NCBI GenBank assembly: GCA_003449595.1
Contig: DMHB01000186.1
Location: 1 to 6,350 of the forward strand
Direction: 5' to 3'
From: Microscillaceae bacterium
GTDB lineage: Bacteria; Bacteroidota; Bacteroidia; Cytophagales; Microscillaceae
Length of the DNA stretch: 6,350 nt
Below, one piece after another: positions 1 to 6,108 of the stretch. Position 1 is the first letter of the stretch. Each line of letters opens with the position of its first letter. The position numbers and the translations under genes are program-made. The notes below the pieces were generated by a model. That model saw only the letters and a program-made list of their open reading frames with translations, did not search any database and was not told where the DNA came from.

Positions 1-2
1 CG

Positions 3-1376
3 TTTTTAGGCATTTATAGTTTTCAATTTACTGATTTTGAACGCCTTAAGGGATTTGTCGAATTGTATGATGAAGCCATCAATGAGCCAATGATTCACGA
101 AGCTTCGGCTACTTTTTCGCCCGACGGTAGATTAATGTTGTTTGCTCGGGGCAATAAAGATGAAAAAGGGTCTGCGCCTGATGTCGATATTTACAAACGT
201 GAGCTATATTCTGACGGATGGCACGCGCCGGAAGTATCTTCTCTTAGCTCGCCCGAGTCGTGGGAAGCTTGCCCTTTCATTTCACCTGATGGCAAGAAAA
301 TATACTTTGCCTCTAACCGTGAGGGAAGTTTTGGCGGTACCGATATTTACGAAGCAACCATTAATAAGGATGGTAGTATAGGAGCTATTCGAAATATGGG
401 ACCTCGTATCAATACGCCGGGCAACGAAATGTTTCCATATATTACCGATGATGGACGACTTATTTTTGCCTCTGACGGTCATCCAGGGTTTGGCGGGTTA
501 GATTTATTCATTGCGACTACCGGCAAAGACAGAAAAATTTCTATCCGCAATATGGGGATACCATTCAACTCCAGTGCCGATGATTTTGCGTTAGTGTACT
601 ACACCGACAGCACAGGCTTTTTTAGTTCCAGTCGTGCCGGTGGAAAAGGTGATGACGACATTTATTATTTTTTAGACAAAACGCCCAAAACCAAAATAGT
701 AAATTATTTTGTGCAAATTCAGGCGTACCAGTTGAATGAGGCTGACTCGACTGAGATTCCAATTACTAATGCTCAAATTACTTTTGCCACTGACAGGCAA
801 CAAGTATTAAACACAGGGGTAAGTGATGAAGAAGGTAAAATAGCGCCTATTCCTGTAAAACTGCATAAAGATTATGAAATTACAGCGGCCAAAGCACCCG
901 AATTTTTCAAAAGGACTGAGCCATTCACGATGCGTGGGAAAGCCATTCCTGAAGAATTATTGGTAGAAGCAGTTACCGACACTATTCTATTGGTCAAGGT
1001 GCAGTTAGACCCCATCGTGATAGGTAAAGAAATCATACTGCAAAATATTTACTATGATCGGTATGAGTCGTATATCCGAACTGATGCGGCGCGTGAGTTA
1101 GATAAATTAGTTAAACTACTAAACGACAATCCCGAAATATACATCGAACTCAGTTCACATACAGATTCAAGGGGAACTGATACCTACAATATGGATTTGT
1201 CGCAAGCAAGGGCTGAATCAGCGGTCAATTACTTGATAGAACAAGGCATCAACCCGCGCAGGCTTCGGGCACAAGGATATGGAGAAACCAAGTTGATTTT
1301 ACCTGATGCAATTACTGAAGAGCAGCACCAAGTAAATCGGAGGACAGAATTTAAGGTGATTCGTATCGCTAATTAA
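3..1376 (+). CDS. OmpA-family protein with PD40 propeller repeats (5' partial)
   Basis: Envelope protein expected to sit in the periplasm, attached to or beneath the outer membrane and holding peptidoglycan. The frame is open to the left edge. The first in-frame alternative start is a TTG at 63, but readable sequence precedes it, so I treat the gene as truncated and count residues from that TTG. PD40/WD40-like blades are seen at about 16-30 (TFSPDGRLMLF), 71-98 (SPDGKKIYFAS, then GGTDIY), 125-151 (GGLDLF) and 175-203. A carboxypeptidase-regulatory-like beta domain spans about 213-320. An OmpA C-terminal domain fills about 323-433, with HTDSRG (D367) and QARA (R383) at the positions that contact diaminopimelate. 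The order propeller, regulatory-like domain, OmpA matches PorE of the type IX secretion system, which also carries N-terminal TPRs. Any TPRs here would lie outside the window, so PorE is only a possibility. The gene ends 38 bp from the convergent ABC exporter. Confidence 0.9.
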   Translation, partial: FLGIYSFQFTDFERLKGFVELYDEAINEPMIHEASATFSPDGRLMLFARGNKDEKGSAPDVDIYKRELYSDGWHAPEVSSLSSPESWEACPFISPDGKKIYFASNREGSFGGTDIYEATINKDGSIGAIRNMGPRINTPGNEMFPYITDDGRLIFASDGHPGFGGLDLFIATTGKDRKISIRNMGIPFNSSADDFALVYYTDSTGFFSSSRAGGKGDDDIYYFLDKTPKTKIVNYFVQIQAYQLNEADSTEIPITNAQITFATDRQQVLNTGVSDEEGKIAPIPVKLHKDYEITAAKAPEFFKRTEPFTMRGKAIPEELLVEAVTDTILLVKVQLDPIVIGKEIILQNIYYDRYESYIRTDAARELDKLVKLLNDNPEIYIELSSHTDSRGTDTYNMDLSQARAESAVNYLIEQGINPRRLRAQGYGETKLILPDAITEEQHQVNRRTEFKVIRIAN

Positions 1377-1414
1377 GCTTGCCGGTATTGGCCTTCACTT
1401 TTTACCTAAAATTA

Positions 1415-3250
1415 TCAAAGGGCTTGCATCGCATTAAGGCGTTTGTAAAGCCCTTTGTCGTTTAGCAATAAACTTTCGTGATTGCCTCGTTCTACGATTT
1501 CACCATTTTGGATAACTAAAATCTCATCAGCGTGCTGAATGGTACTTAGCCTGTGCGCAATGATCAGGGCGGTACGGTTTTGCATTAAATTATTCAAGGC
1601 TTCTTGCACTAATTTTTCTTTTTCTGTATCTAATGCCGAGGTTGCTTCATCCAAAATGAGGATAGGGGGGTTTTTCAACACAGCCCTGGCAATCGACAAA
1701 CGTTGGCGCTGTCCTCCCGAAAGTTTTGAACCACGGTCGCCAATAATGGTATCGTAGCCTTTTTCGGTTTGTAAAATAAATTCGTGTGCATTGGCAATTT
1801 TGGCGGCGCGTTCTACATCTTCTTGGGTGGCCTCCTGTACTGCAAAAGCAATGTTGTTGAATATAGTGTCATTAAACAAAATAGGCTCTTGGGTTACAAT
1901 TCCCATCAAAGAATTTAGAGAAGACAAAGTACAATCCCTAATATCAACCCCATCGATTAAAATCGAGCCACTTTTTACGTCGTAAAAACGCGGAATAAGA
2001 TCGGCAATGGTCGATTTACCACTCCCCGATGGGCCTACTAAAGCAACAGTTTTGCCTTTTTGAATATTAAAACTTATATTTTTTAGTACTGGCTCTTGTC
2101 CATACGAAAAACTTACCTCCTTAAATTCAATAGATTGTTTGAAGCCCGGGAGTGGTTGTGCTCCTGGTTTTTCTAAAATTTCGGGAATAGTATCTAAAAT
2201 CTGAAAAATTCTTTTACCAGCCGAGATGCCACGCTGCATATTGCTGAAAGAAACCGACATCGCTTTGGCTGGACGAAGTACTTGAGAAAATAAAATAATG
2301 TAGGCTACAAAAGCACTGGCCGATAACCCCGAACTTTTATCTAACACCATACTACCTCCATAAAGCATAATTACAGTCAAAACCATCACACCCAAAAATT
2401 CTGAAATAGGAGATGCCAGCTCTCTTGTACGCGCCATAGCACGCATTAATCCGGCATAACGGTTGTTTTCTTCTACAAATTTCTGCTCTATGTAACCAAT
2501 GGCATTGAATCCTTTGATGACCCGAAGCCCACCGATGGTTTCATCCAAAATGCTCACAATAGACCCTAACGATTCTTGGCTTAAATTAGCTTGTCGGCGC
2601 AAAGCCCGGCTAATGCTTGCAATGATAAAGGCTGAAAATGGCAGCATTATCAGCGTAAAGAGCGTCAATGAGGTTGAAATAGAGAATAATACGATGAAAA
2701 AACCCAATAGGCTGATAGGTTCTTTGAAAAAAAGGCTAAGGCTGTTTGATATGGTGTGTTCTAATTCATAAACATCGGAGGTGGTTCGGGAAATAATATC
2801 GCCTTTGCGGGTGTTGGTAAAATATCCGATGTCTAAAGAAACGGTGCGCTTGAAAATGGCTTCTCTTACCCGTTTGATGGTGTGGGCGCGCATATACTCC
2901 AAAACGCGAATGGCAAAATAATTGAAAATATTTCCGACAAGGACTGAAAAAATAATAATAGCACAAACAAAAAACAGGGCGGCTAATTTGCCAAATTTCA
3001 CAATTATCCACGCGAAATAGTAGTAGAATAGTTCTTTGGCATAATACAAGTTCACTCCGAAAGTAGGCTCAGAAAGTAAGTACCGAAGCTTCTCGCTTGA
3101 TACATTGTTAAAAAGCACATCTAAAAGCGGTATAAGCAGCGTAAAATTGGCTAAGCCAAACAAGGTTCCTAAAATTGAAAAAAAGAAATAAGGGATGGCA
3201 AACTTTTCAATGGGGCGGGCAAAAGCAAGGATTCGGAAGTAAGTCTTCAT
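1415..3250 (-). CDS. MsbA-like ABC exporter, fused membrane and ATPase domains
   Basis: Half-size ABC exporter, expected to work as a homodimer in the inner membrane. In Bacteroidota this type is usually annotated as MsbA-like (lipid A or lipid flipping) or multidrug export; the sequence alone does not fix the substrate. I chose the ATG at 3250 (MKTYFRILAF, 611 aa) over an in-frame TTG at 3280, because the ATG gives a normal family N-terminus and leaves room for the promoter. Six hydrophobic segments lie near residues 17-43, 86-112, 170-190, 196-213, 285-303 and 310-328. The nucleotide-binding domain starts near 375 and is complete: Walker A GPSGSGKST (406-414), Q-loop Q454, signature LSGGQ (510-514), Walker B ILILDE (530-535) and switch His566 in AHRLST. 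Length is normal and no key residue is missing. It is transcribed alone, convergent with the OmpA-family gene. A 10-bp inverted repeat spans its last codons and stop. Confidence 0.95.
   Translation of the reverse strand: MKTYFRILAFARPIEKFAIPYFFFSILGTLFGLANFTLLIPLLDVLFNNVSSEKLRYLLSEPTFGVNLYYAKELFYYYFAWIIVKFGKLAALFFVCAIIIFSVLVGNIFNYFAIRVLEYMRAHTIKRVREAIFKRTVSLDIGYFTNTRKGDIISRTTSDVYELEHTISNSLSLFFKEPISLLGFFIVLFSISTSLTLFTLIMLPFSAFIIASISRALRRQANLSQESLGSIVSILDETIGGLRVIKGFNAIGYIEQKFVEENNRYAGLMRAMARTRELASPISEFLGVMVLTVIMLYGGSMVLDKSSGLSASAFVAYIILFSQVLRPAKAMSVSFSNMQRGISAGKRIFQILDTIPEILEKPGAQPLPGFKQSIEFKEVSFSYGQEPVLKNISFNIQKGKTVALVGPSGSGKSTIADLIPRFYDVKSGSILIDGVDIRDCTLSSLNSLMGIVTQEPILFNDTIFNNIAFAVQEATQEDVERAAKIANAHEFILQTEKGYDTIIGDRGSKLSGGQRQRLSIARAVLKNPPILILDEATSALDTEKEKLVQEALNNLMQNRTALIIAHRLSTIQHADEILVIQNGEIVERGNHESLLLNDKGLYKRLNAMQAL
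1416..1457 (-). terminator. Long-loop hairpin over the exporter's stop codon, possible terminator
   Basis: A perfect 10-bp inverted repeat, CAAAGGGCTT (1416-1425) against AAGCCCTTTG (1448-1457), encloses a 22-nt loop. It covers the last codons and most of the stop of the ABC exporter gene. On the minus strand the stem is followed by an A/T-rich stretch containing TTTT rather than a clean U-tract, and on the plus strand by no U-tract. It may end the exporter transcript or block read-through between the two convergent genes. The imperfect tract and long loop keep confidence low. Confidence 0.35.
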
Positions 3251-3412
3251 ACAGTTGTCAAAATGCCGGTCAATCGGCAAAAATATTTTTTACAAATTTA
3301 GCCTACATTCTTCAATTAATTCAGATTTGGAATAGACTTTGTATTTGATGCAAAGAATTGGCATAAGTCCAATATATGAATTACTCACCACTGCTTCTTT
3401 TTTTTGTTCATT
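3251..3412. other. Intergenic stretch between the divergent exporter and small ORF
   Basis: Together with the doubtful ORF and the 19-bp gap after it, this forms a 367-bp interval with no well-supported gene. It contains the candidate minus-strand -7 box at 3293-3300. On the plus strand there are several TTTG tetramers (3326-3329, 3338-3341, 3344-3347), but none is paired with a well-spaced TAnnTTTG; the nearest, TAGACTTTG at 3333-3341, has one extra base. A weak 5-bp hairpin (CTTTG 3337-3341 with CAAAG 3351-3355) is probably chance. I see no RNA gene, riboswitch or repeat. Confidence 0.5.
3293..3300 (-). promoter_or_regulatory. Candidate Bacteroidota -7 box for the ABC exporter gene
   Basis: Read on the minus strand, these bases are TAAATTTG, an exact match to the Bacteroidota -7 consensus TAnnTTTG. 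The box lies 42 bp upstream of the chosen ATG at 3250, which would leave a leader of roughly 35 nt. I could not find a good TTTG -33 element 19-21 bp further upstream, so the assignment rests on the -7 box and its position alone. The position also argues against translation from the TTG at 3280, which would leave almost no leader. Confidence 0.4.
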
Positions 3413-3598
3413 ATGAATACTAAACACATTTCTTTGTTGTTGATTAATTATCTTATCAGCAAATATGGCGAAGGCAAATCTTTAGAAGAAGTCGATAAGG
3501 ATACTCAGTCATCTTTCAATCCCATCATACCAACAAGGTTTACAAAAAATACAACGAAACCCCGAGATGATGACAGGCGATTACCAAACGTAGAATAA
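3413..3598 (+). CDS. Doubtful small ORF, possibly frameshifted, function unknown
   Basis: An ATG at 3413 opens a 61-codon frame starting MNTKHISLLLINYLISKYGE and ending at TAA 3596-3598, 19 bp before the SpoIIE-like gene. I do not recognise a family. The first 34 or so residues look protein-like: a hydrophobic helix followed by the charged stretch KSLEEVDKD. The remainder (TKNTTKPRDDDRRLPNVE) looks like out-of-frame translation. Over the same bases the frame used by the downstream gene reads IPSYQQGLQKIQ and then NPEMMTGDYQT, stopping at TAG 3591-3593, which looks more natural. Dropping one T from the TTT near 3514-3520 would join the two halves. The feature may therefore be a small gene with a frameshift or sequence error, a decayed remnant, or not a gene. 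No start-proximal ribosome binding site or clear promoter is visible; a run of eight T lies just upstream. Confidence 0.3.
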   Translation: MNTKHISLLLINYLISKYGEGKSLEEVDKDTQSSFNPIIPTRFTKNTTKPRDDDRRLPNVE

Positions 3599-3617
3599 TT
3601 AGCAGCGCAATATCCCT

Positions 3618-4634
3618 ATGACTCCCGAAGATGTAGAAATTTTGAAAATGATAAAATCTTTTTTGCTCAACGACGCAGCAAACAACACAGGAGTTTTGGC
3701 GCAACAACTCCAAGATGGAACGCTCGATCAGCAAACGCAAATGCAACAACGAATCGAGCAATTGGAAAAACAACTTACTGCGCAAGCCGATGTGGTGAAG
3801 CTGGCCGTCGATTTTATGGCTAAAGAGTTATTAGCGCCAAAAGTTACTGATGGGATAACCTCTTCTTTGGCATCGCTTAACAACTACCCGAAAGAAAGCA
3901 AAAGTGATATTATATTACAGGAGAATCTTTTTTTTCAGTTGTTACAAAAAAACTTGACTCATACAGCCAATTTACTTCCAAAACTATTTAAACAAAGTTT
4001 CTCTTACCAATATCCTTTACAAAAGCAGGAAGCCAGTTCTTTTACTTGGGCAAAAGAGAAAATGGGGCTACGGTATGTGGCCCTCACCGATAACTCTTTG
4101 GAAGGTGATGAACATATTTTGGCCAATTTGGCGATGCTTTCAGAGTTAAACGACATCTTTGCACAAGCTAAAATTTTTGATATTCATTTGTTTTTAGATG
4201 AGCTAAACCGCCGATTGGCTGCTTTGTATTTGGCTTATCTGAACAAGCAAATGTTAGTCCCTCAAATTGGTATGGGACTGGCCATATTAGATACAATTAA
4301 TGCTCAGTTGCTTTTTTCGGGGGTTGGTGTTTCGTTATGGATGTACAACCCACAAGAAGAGATAGCTTCTCATTTATCGGGCAATAGTTCTTTTTTGGGC
4401 AATTTGCATACGCAGGCTGCCTCACCTGAGGTACACAAAATTGCCATTGAAAAAGACACAAGTTATTTTTTGGTCAGTTCGGCTCCTAAAATTCCTGCCA
4501 TCGAATGGCAAAATATTTTTGCAAAACTGCGGCAAGTTAGTTTTGAAGATCAAAAATCAGCACTTACCCACCGCTTAGGTAAACAGTTATTTTCTTCTTA
4601 TGCCTCGGTTAAAATAGTTGCTTTCCAGCTTTGA
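3618..4634 (+). CDS. Coiled-coil protein with degenerate SpoIIE/PPM phosphatase-like domain
   Basis: No family is named in the sequence outright, but residues about 112-338 follow the layout of the Bacteroidota SpoIIE-type PP2C (PPM) phosphatase domain. Landmarks in order are: ANLLPKLFK, like the helix leading into that domain; SSFTW at 140-144, where active enzymes have SGDFYW; RYVALTD at 152-158, then LNDIF and LDELNRRL; MGLAILD (219-225) and LLFSGVGVSLWMY (231-243), matching the core strands; HKIAIEKDTSYFLVSS (273-288), where enzymes have a strand ending in SDG or TDG; and a final strand KIVAFQL. Of the usual metal-binding acids only D158 seems kept. The Asp of SGDF, the Asp of SDG and the terminal DD pair are replaced. 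Residues about 36-70 are Q/E/K-rich and probably a coiled coil. No signal peptide or membrane segment is seen, so it should be cytoplasmic. Inference: a non-catalytic scaffold or sensor. The ATG at 3618 is forced by a TAG at 3600-3602. Confidence 0.8.
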   Translation: MTPEDVEILKMIKSFLLNDAANNTGVLAQQLQDGTLDQQTQMQQRIEQLEKQLTAQADVVKLAVDFMAKELLAPKVTDGITSSLASLNNYPKESKSDIILQENLFFQLLQKNLTHTANLLPKLFKQSFSYQYPLQKQEASSFTWAKEKMGLRYVALTDNSLEGDEHILANLAMLSELNDIFAQAKIFDIHLFLDELNRRLAALYLAYLNKQMLVPQIGMGLAILDTINAQLLFSGVGVSLWMYNPQEEIASHLSGNSSFLGNLHTQAASPEVHKIAIEKDTSYFLVSSAPKIPAIEWQNIFAKLRQVSFEDQKSALTHRLGKQLFSSYASVKIVAFQL

Positions 4635-4640
4635 TTATTG

Positions 4641-5540
4641 CTAACGGTGAAAGCGCGCAAAGACCCCCAATGGAAGTCTTTTATTGGATTGGTCATTCAA
4701 ATAAAGCTCCCCAATAGATAAATTAGTCGGATTTTTAAATAACTGATTGATAAGATTATCCAACACCAAGGCAGAAAACCCAATGGCATAGAGGTTGATA
4801 ATCAGGAAAAAGTTTCTTTCATCTGCCAATAAGGCACATTGCTTGAGCAAATCGTTGATCATATCTTCTAAAAGCCACTTTTCGCCTTTAGGGCCACGTC
4901 CATAGGTGGGTGGATCTAAAATAATTCCTTGGTATTTGTTTTGTCTTTTTACCTCGCGCCTCACAAATGTCAGCGCATCTTCTACCACCCAGCGAATATC
5001 TTGTAAGTGGCTGAGTTCCATATTTTCGCGTGCCCAAGAAATCACCGGTTTTACCGCATCGACGTGCAAAACATCTGCGCCGGCGGCTTTGGCAGCCAAA
5101 GAAGCACCACCGGTATAAGCAAACAAATTCAATACTTTGGGCGGAGGATTTACAGGGGGTGAGTGTTGCAACACCTCAAAAATATAATCCCAGTTGCAGG
5201 CTTGTTCGGGGAAAACCCCTACATGTTTGAATGATGAAAGCGAAAGCTTAAACCGAAGCATCTGATTGGGAAGCGGGTAAGTCATTGGCCAGTTGGCTTG
5301 AATAGCAGGTTTTTTTACCTCCCAAAATCCTTTTTCAGTATTTTGAGTGTCTTTATGAAAATGCGCGGCAGTTTGCTGCCAAGTGCGGTTGTCCAAAGAC
5401 TTATCCCAAATGGCTTGTGGCTCAGGCCGAGCAACCACATAAGATCCAAAGCGTTCAAGCTTTTCAAAATTTCCGCAGTCAATCAATTGATAATCTGCCC
5501 ATTCGGTTGGGCTTAGTAAATTGAACGAAGGTATTGGCAT
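4641..5540 (-). CDS. Class I SAM-dependent methyltransferase, RlmI-like group
   Basis: Cytoplasmic methyltransferase with a Rossmann SAM-binding fold, of the group usually annotated as SAM-dependent or 23S rRNA methyltransferase (COG1092-like). Motif I is LNLFAYTGGAS (137-147), the acidic residue contacting the SAM ribose is probably D161 in HVDAVK, D188 in VEDAL follows, and motif IV is ILDPPTYGRGP (207-217). The N-terminal part has FKHVGVFPEQACNWDYI (104-120), typical of the Bacteroidota members. At 299 aa it is shorter than E. coli RlmI and has no separate N-terminal PUA domain. After motif IV the matching strand reads IINLYAIGFS and lacks the Cys expected of an RlmI-type m5C enzyme, so target and chemistry are uncertain. 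It ends 6 bp from the convergent SpoIIE-like gene, and a minus-strand TAATTTTG box lies upstream. The ATG at 5540 has no Shine-Dalgarno sequence, which is normal for the phylum. Confidence 0.88.
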   Translation of the reverse strand: MPIPSFNLLSPTEWADYQLIDCGNFEKLERFGSYVVARPEPQAIWDKSLDNRTWQQTAAHFHKDTQNTEKGFWEVKKPAIQANWPMTYPLPNQMLRFKLSLSSFKHVGVFPEQACNWDYIFEVLQHSPPVNPPPKVLNLFAYTGGASLAAKAAGADVLHVDAVKPVISWARENMELSHLQDIRWVVEDALTFVRREVKRQNKYQGIILDPPTYGRGPKGEKWLLEDMINDLLKQCALLADERNFFLIINLYAIGFSALVLDNLINQLFKNPTNLSIGELYLNDQSNKRLPLGVFARFHR

Positions 5541-5555
5541 ATGCTAATGTTTGTT

Positions 5556-5563
5556 CAAAATTA
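5556..5563 (-). promoter_or_regulatory. Candidate -7 box for the methyltransferase gene
   Basis: Read on the minus strand this is TAATTTTG, an exact TAnnTTTG match, 15 bp upstream of the methyltransferase ATG at 5540, so the leader would be very short. There is only a weak -33 candidate (a TTTA-like sequence at roughly the right spacing). Short A/T-rich leaders are common in Bacteroidota, but the match could be chance in this A/T-rich region. Confidence 0.3.
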
Positions 5564-5584
5564 GGCGAATCCTTGAATTTGCAC

Positions 5585-5592
5585 TAAATTTG
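5585..5592 (+). promoter_or_regulatory. Candidate -7 box for marR-nuoC
   Basis: TAAATTTG here matches the TAnnTTTG -7 consensus, 39 bp upstream of the marR ATG at 5632, so transcription could start near 5598. No convincing TTTG -33 element occurs 19-21 bp upstream; the TTTG at 5550-5553 is too far. The box overlaps the left arm of an inverted repeat that ends just before the start codon, which would suit autoregulation by the MarR protein. Confidence 0.38.
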
Positions 5593-5631
5593 TTTTTTAC
5601 CAATATATATATTATTAATCTGTAAACAAAT
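5588..5631. promoter_or_regulatory. A/T-rich inverted repeats, candidate MarR operator
   Basis: Two symmetric elements fill the leader of marR. A perfect 8-bp inverted repeat pairs ATTTGTTT (5588-5595) with AAACAAAT (5624-5631), the right arm touching the start codon. Inside it is a perfect 12-bp palindrome, AATATATATATT (5602-5613), whose centre is offset by 2 bp from that of the outer repeat. MarR dimers typically bind A/T-rich palindromes near their own promoter, so this is a reasonable operator candidate. In A/T-rich DNA such symmetry also arises by chance, and no second copy is present in the window to support it. Confidence 0.3.
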
Positions 5632-6108
5632 ATGAAACGGGAAGAAACCGTAGATTATCATATCAAGGCTACTTGGCACGCCATTGCGCGGATGTATAAT
5701 TCAGGTGCTGGAAAGTTTGGTCTTAGCGTAGCTACTGGCTATATACTCTTAAATATTGACTCTGAGCAGGGCACGCCTTCTACTAAAATTGCCCCTTTAT
5801 TGGGTTTAGAAGCACGAAGCATTACCCGAAGTTTAAAGAACTTAGAAGAAGAAGGCTACATTTATAAATTACAAGACGAAAAAGATAAGCGGTTCTTTCG
5901 TATTTTCTTGACTAACAAAGGCAAACAAGCGCGTGAATTATCCCGCAAAGGCGTGATACGTTTCAATGAAGCCGTGCAAACGTTGGTTTCCAAAGAGCAA
6001 CTTGAGCAATTTTTTGCTGTGATTCAGACCATCAACCAAGTAATTGAACAACAAAGTTTACAATTGGAAGCCGAACAGCAAGAAGAAGCGTATTTGATGT
6101 TGAAATGA
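5632..6108 (+). CDS. MarR-family transcriptional regulator
   Basis: Dimeric winged-helix DNA-binding regulator, 158 aa, within the usual MarR size range. Helices at about 5-27 and 104-140 should form the dimer interface. The winged helix spans about 48-94: the recognition region is KIAPLLGLEARSITRSLKNL (52-71), followed by the wing QDEKDKRFFRIFLTNKG (81-97), with the D..DKR pattern and the LT.KG end typical of the family. The tail after 140 is Q/E-rich. From memory, very similar MarR proteins in Bacteroidota (MKREETVDYHIKATWHAI start) commonly stand before fatty-acid beta-oxidation genes. Here the neighbour is nuoC instead. Its stop overlaps the nuoC start by 4 nt (ATGA), implying one transcript and coupled translation. 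The ATG at 5632 follows an A-rich leader with candidate promoter and palindromes. The ligand cannot be told from the sequence. Confidence 0.92.
   Translation: MKREETVDYHIKATWHAIARMYNSGAGKFGLSVATGYILLNIDSEQGTPSTKIAPLLGLEARSITRSLKNLEEEGYIYKLQDEKDKRFFRIFLTNKGKQARELSRKGVIRFNEAVQTLVSKEQLEQFFAVIQTINQVIEQQSLQLEAEQQEEAYLMLK

Noticed and set aside
63..65. TTG as the true start of the OmpA-family gene
   Set aside because: The frame stays open to the left edge with plausible residues before the TTG and no signal peptide after it, so the gene is truncated, not started, here.
1377..1404. Terminator for the OmpA-family gene: GCC/GGC stem (1381-1383, 1390-1392) before CACTTTTT
   Set aside because: The stem is only 3 bp and is separated from the T run, so it is too weak to call.
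1539..2771. Plus-strand open frames opposite the ABC exporter gene
   Set aside because: They lie antisense to strongly conserved motifs and their translations show no recognisable protein character; they are shadows of the real gene.
3251..3280. N-terminal extension of the ABC exporter from an in-frame TTG at 3280
   Set aside because: The extra ten residues (MPIDRHFDNC) do not look like the family, the ATG at 3250 gives a normal start, and the candidate -7 box would leave almost no leader for the TTG.
3337..3355. Small hairpin CTTTG/CAAAG and clustered TTTG tetramers as a plus-strand promoter or operator
   Set aside because: No correctly spaced TAnnTTTG partner, and five paired bases in A/T-rich DNA are expected by chance.
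4620..4654. Hairpin GCTTTC (4620-4625) / GAAAGC (4649-4654) between the convergent SpoIIE-like and methyltransferase genes
   Set aside because: A 6-bp stem with a 23-nt loop and no U-tract on either side is likely chance; a shared terminator is not supported.
4906..5516. Plus-strand open frames opposite the methyltransferase gene
   Set aside because: They overlap conserved SAM-binding motifs on the other strand and have no family resemblance or start signals.
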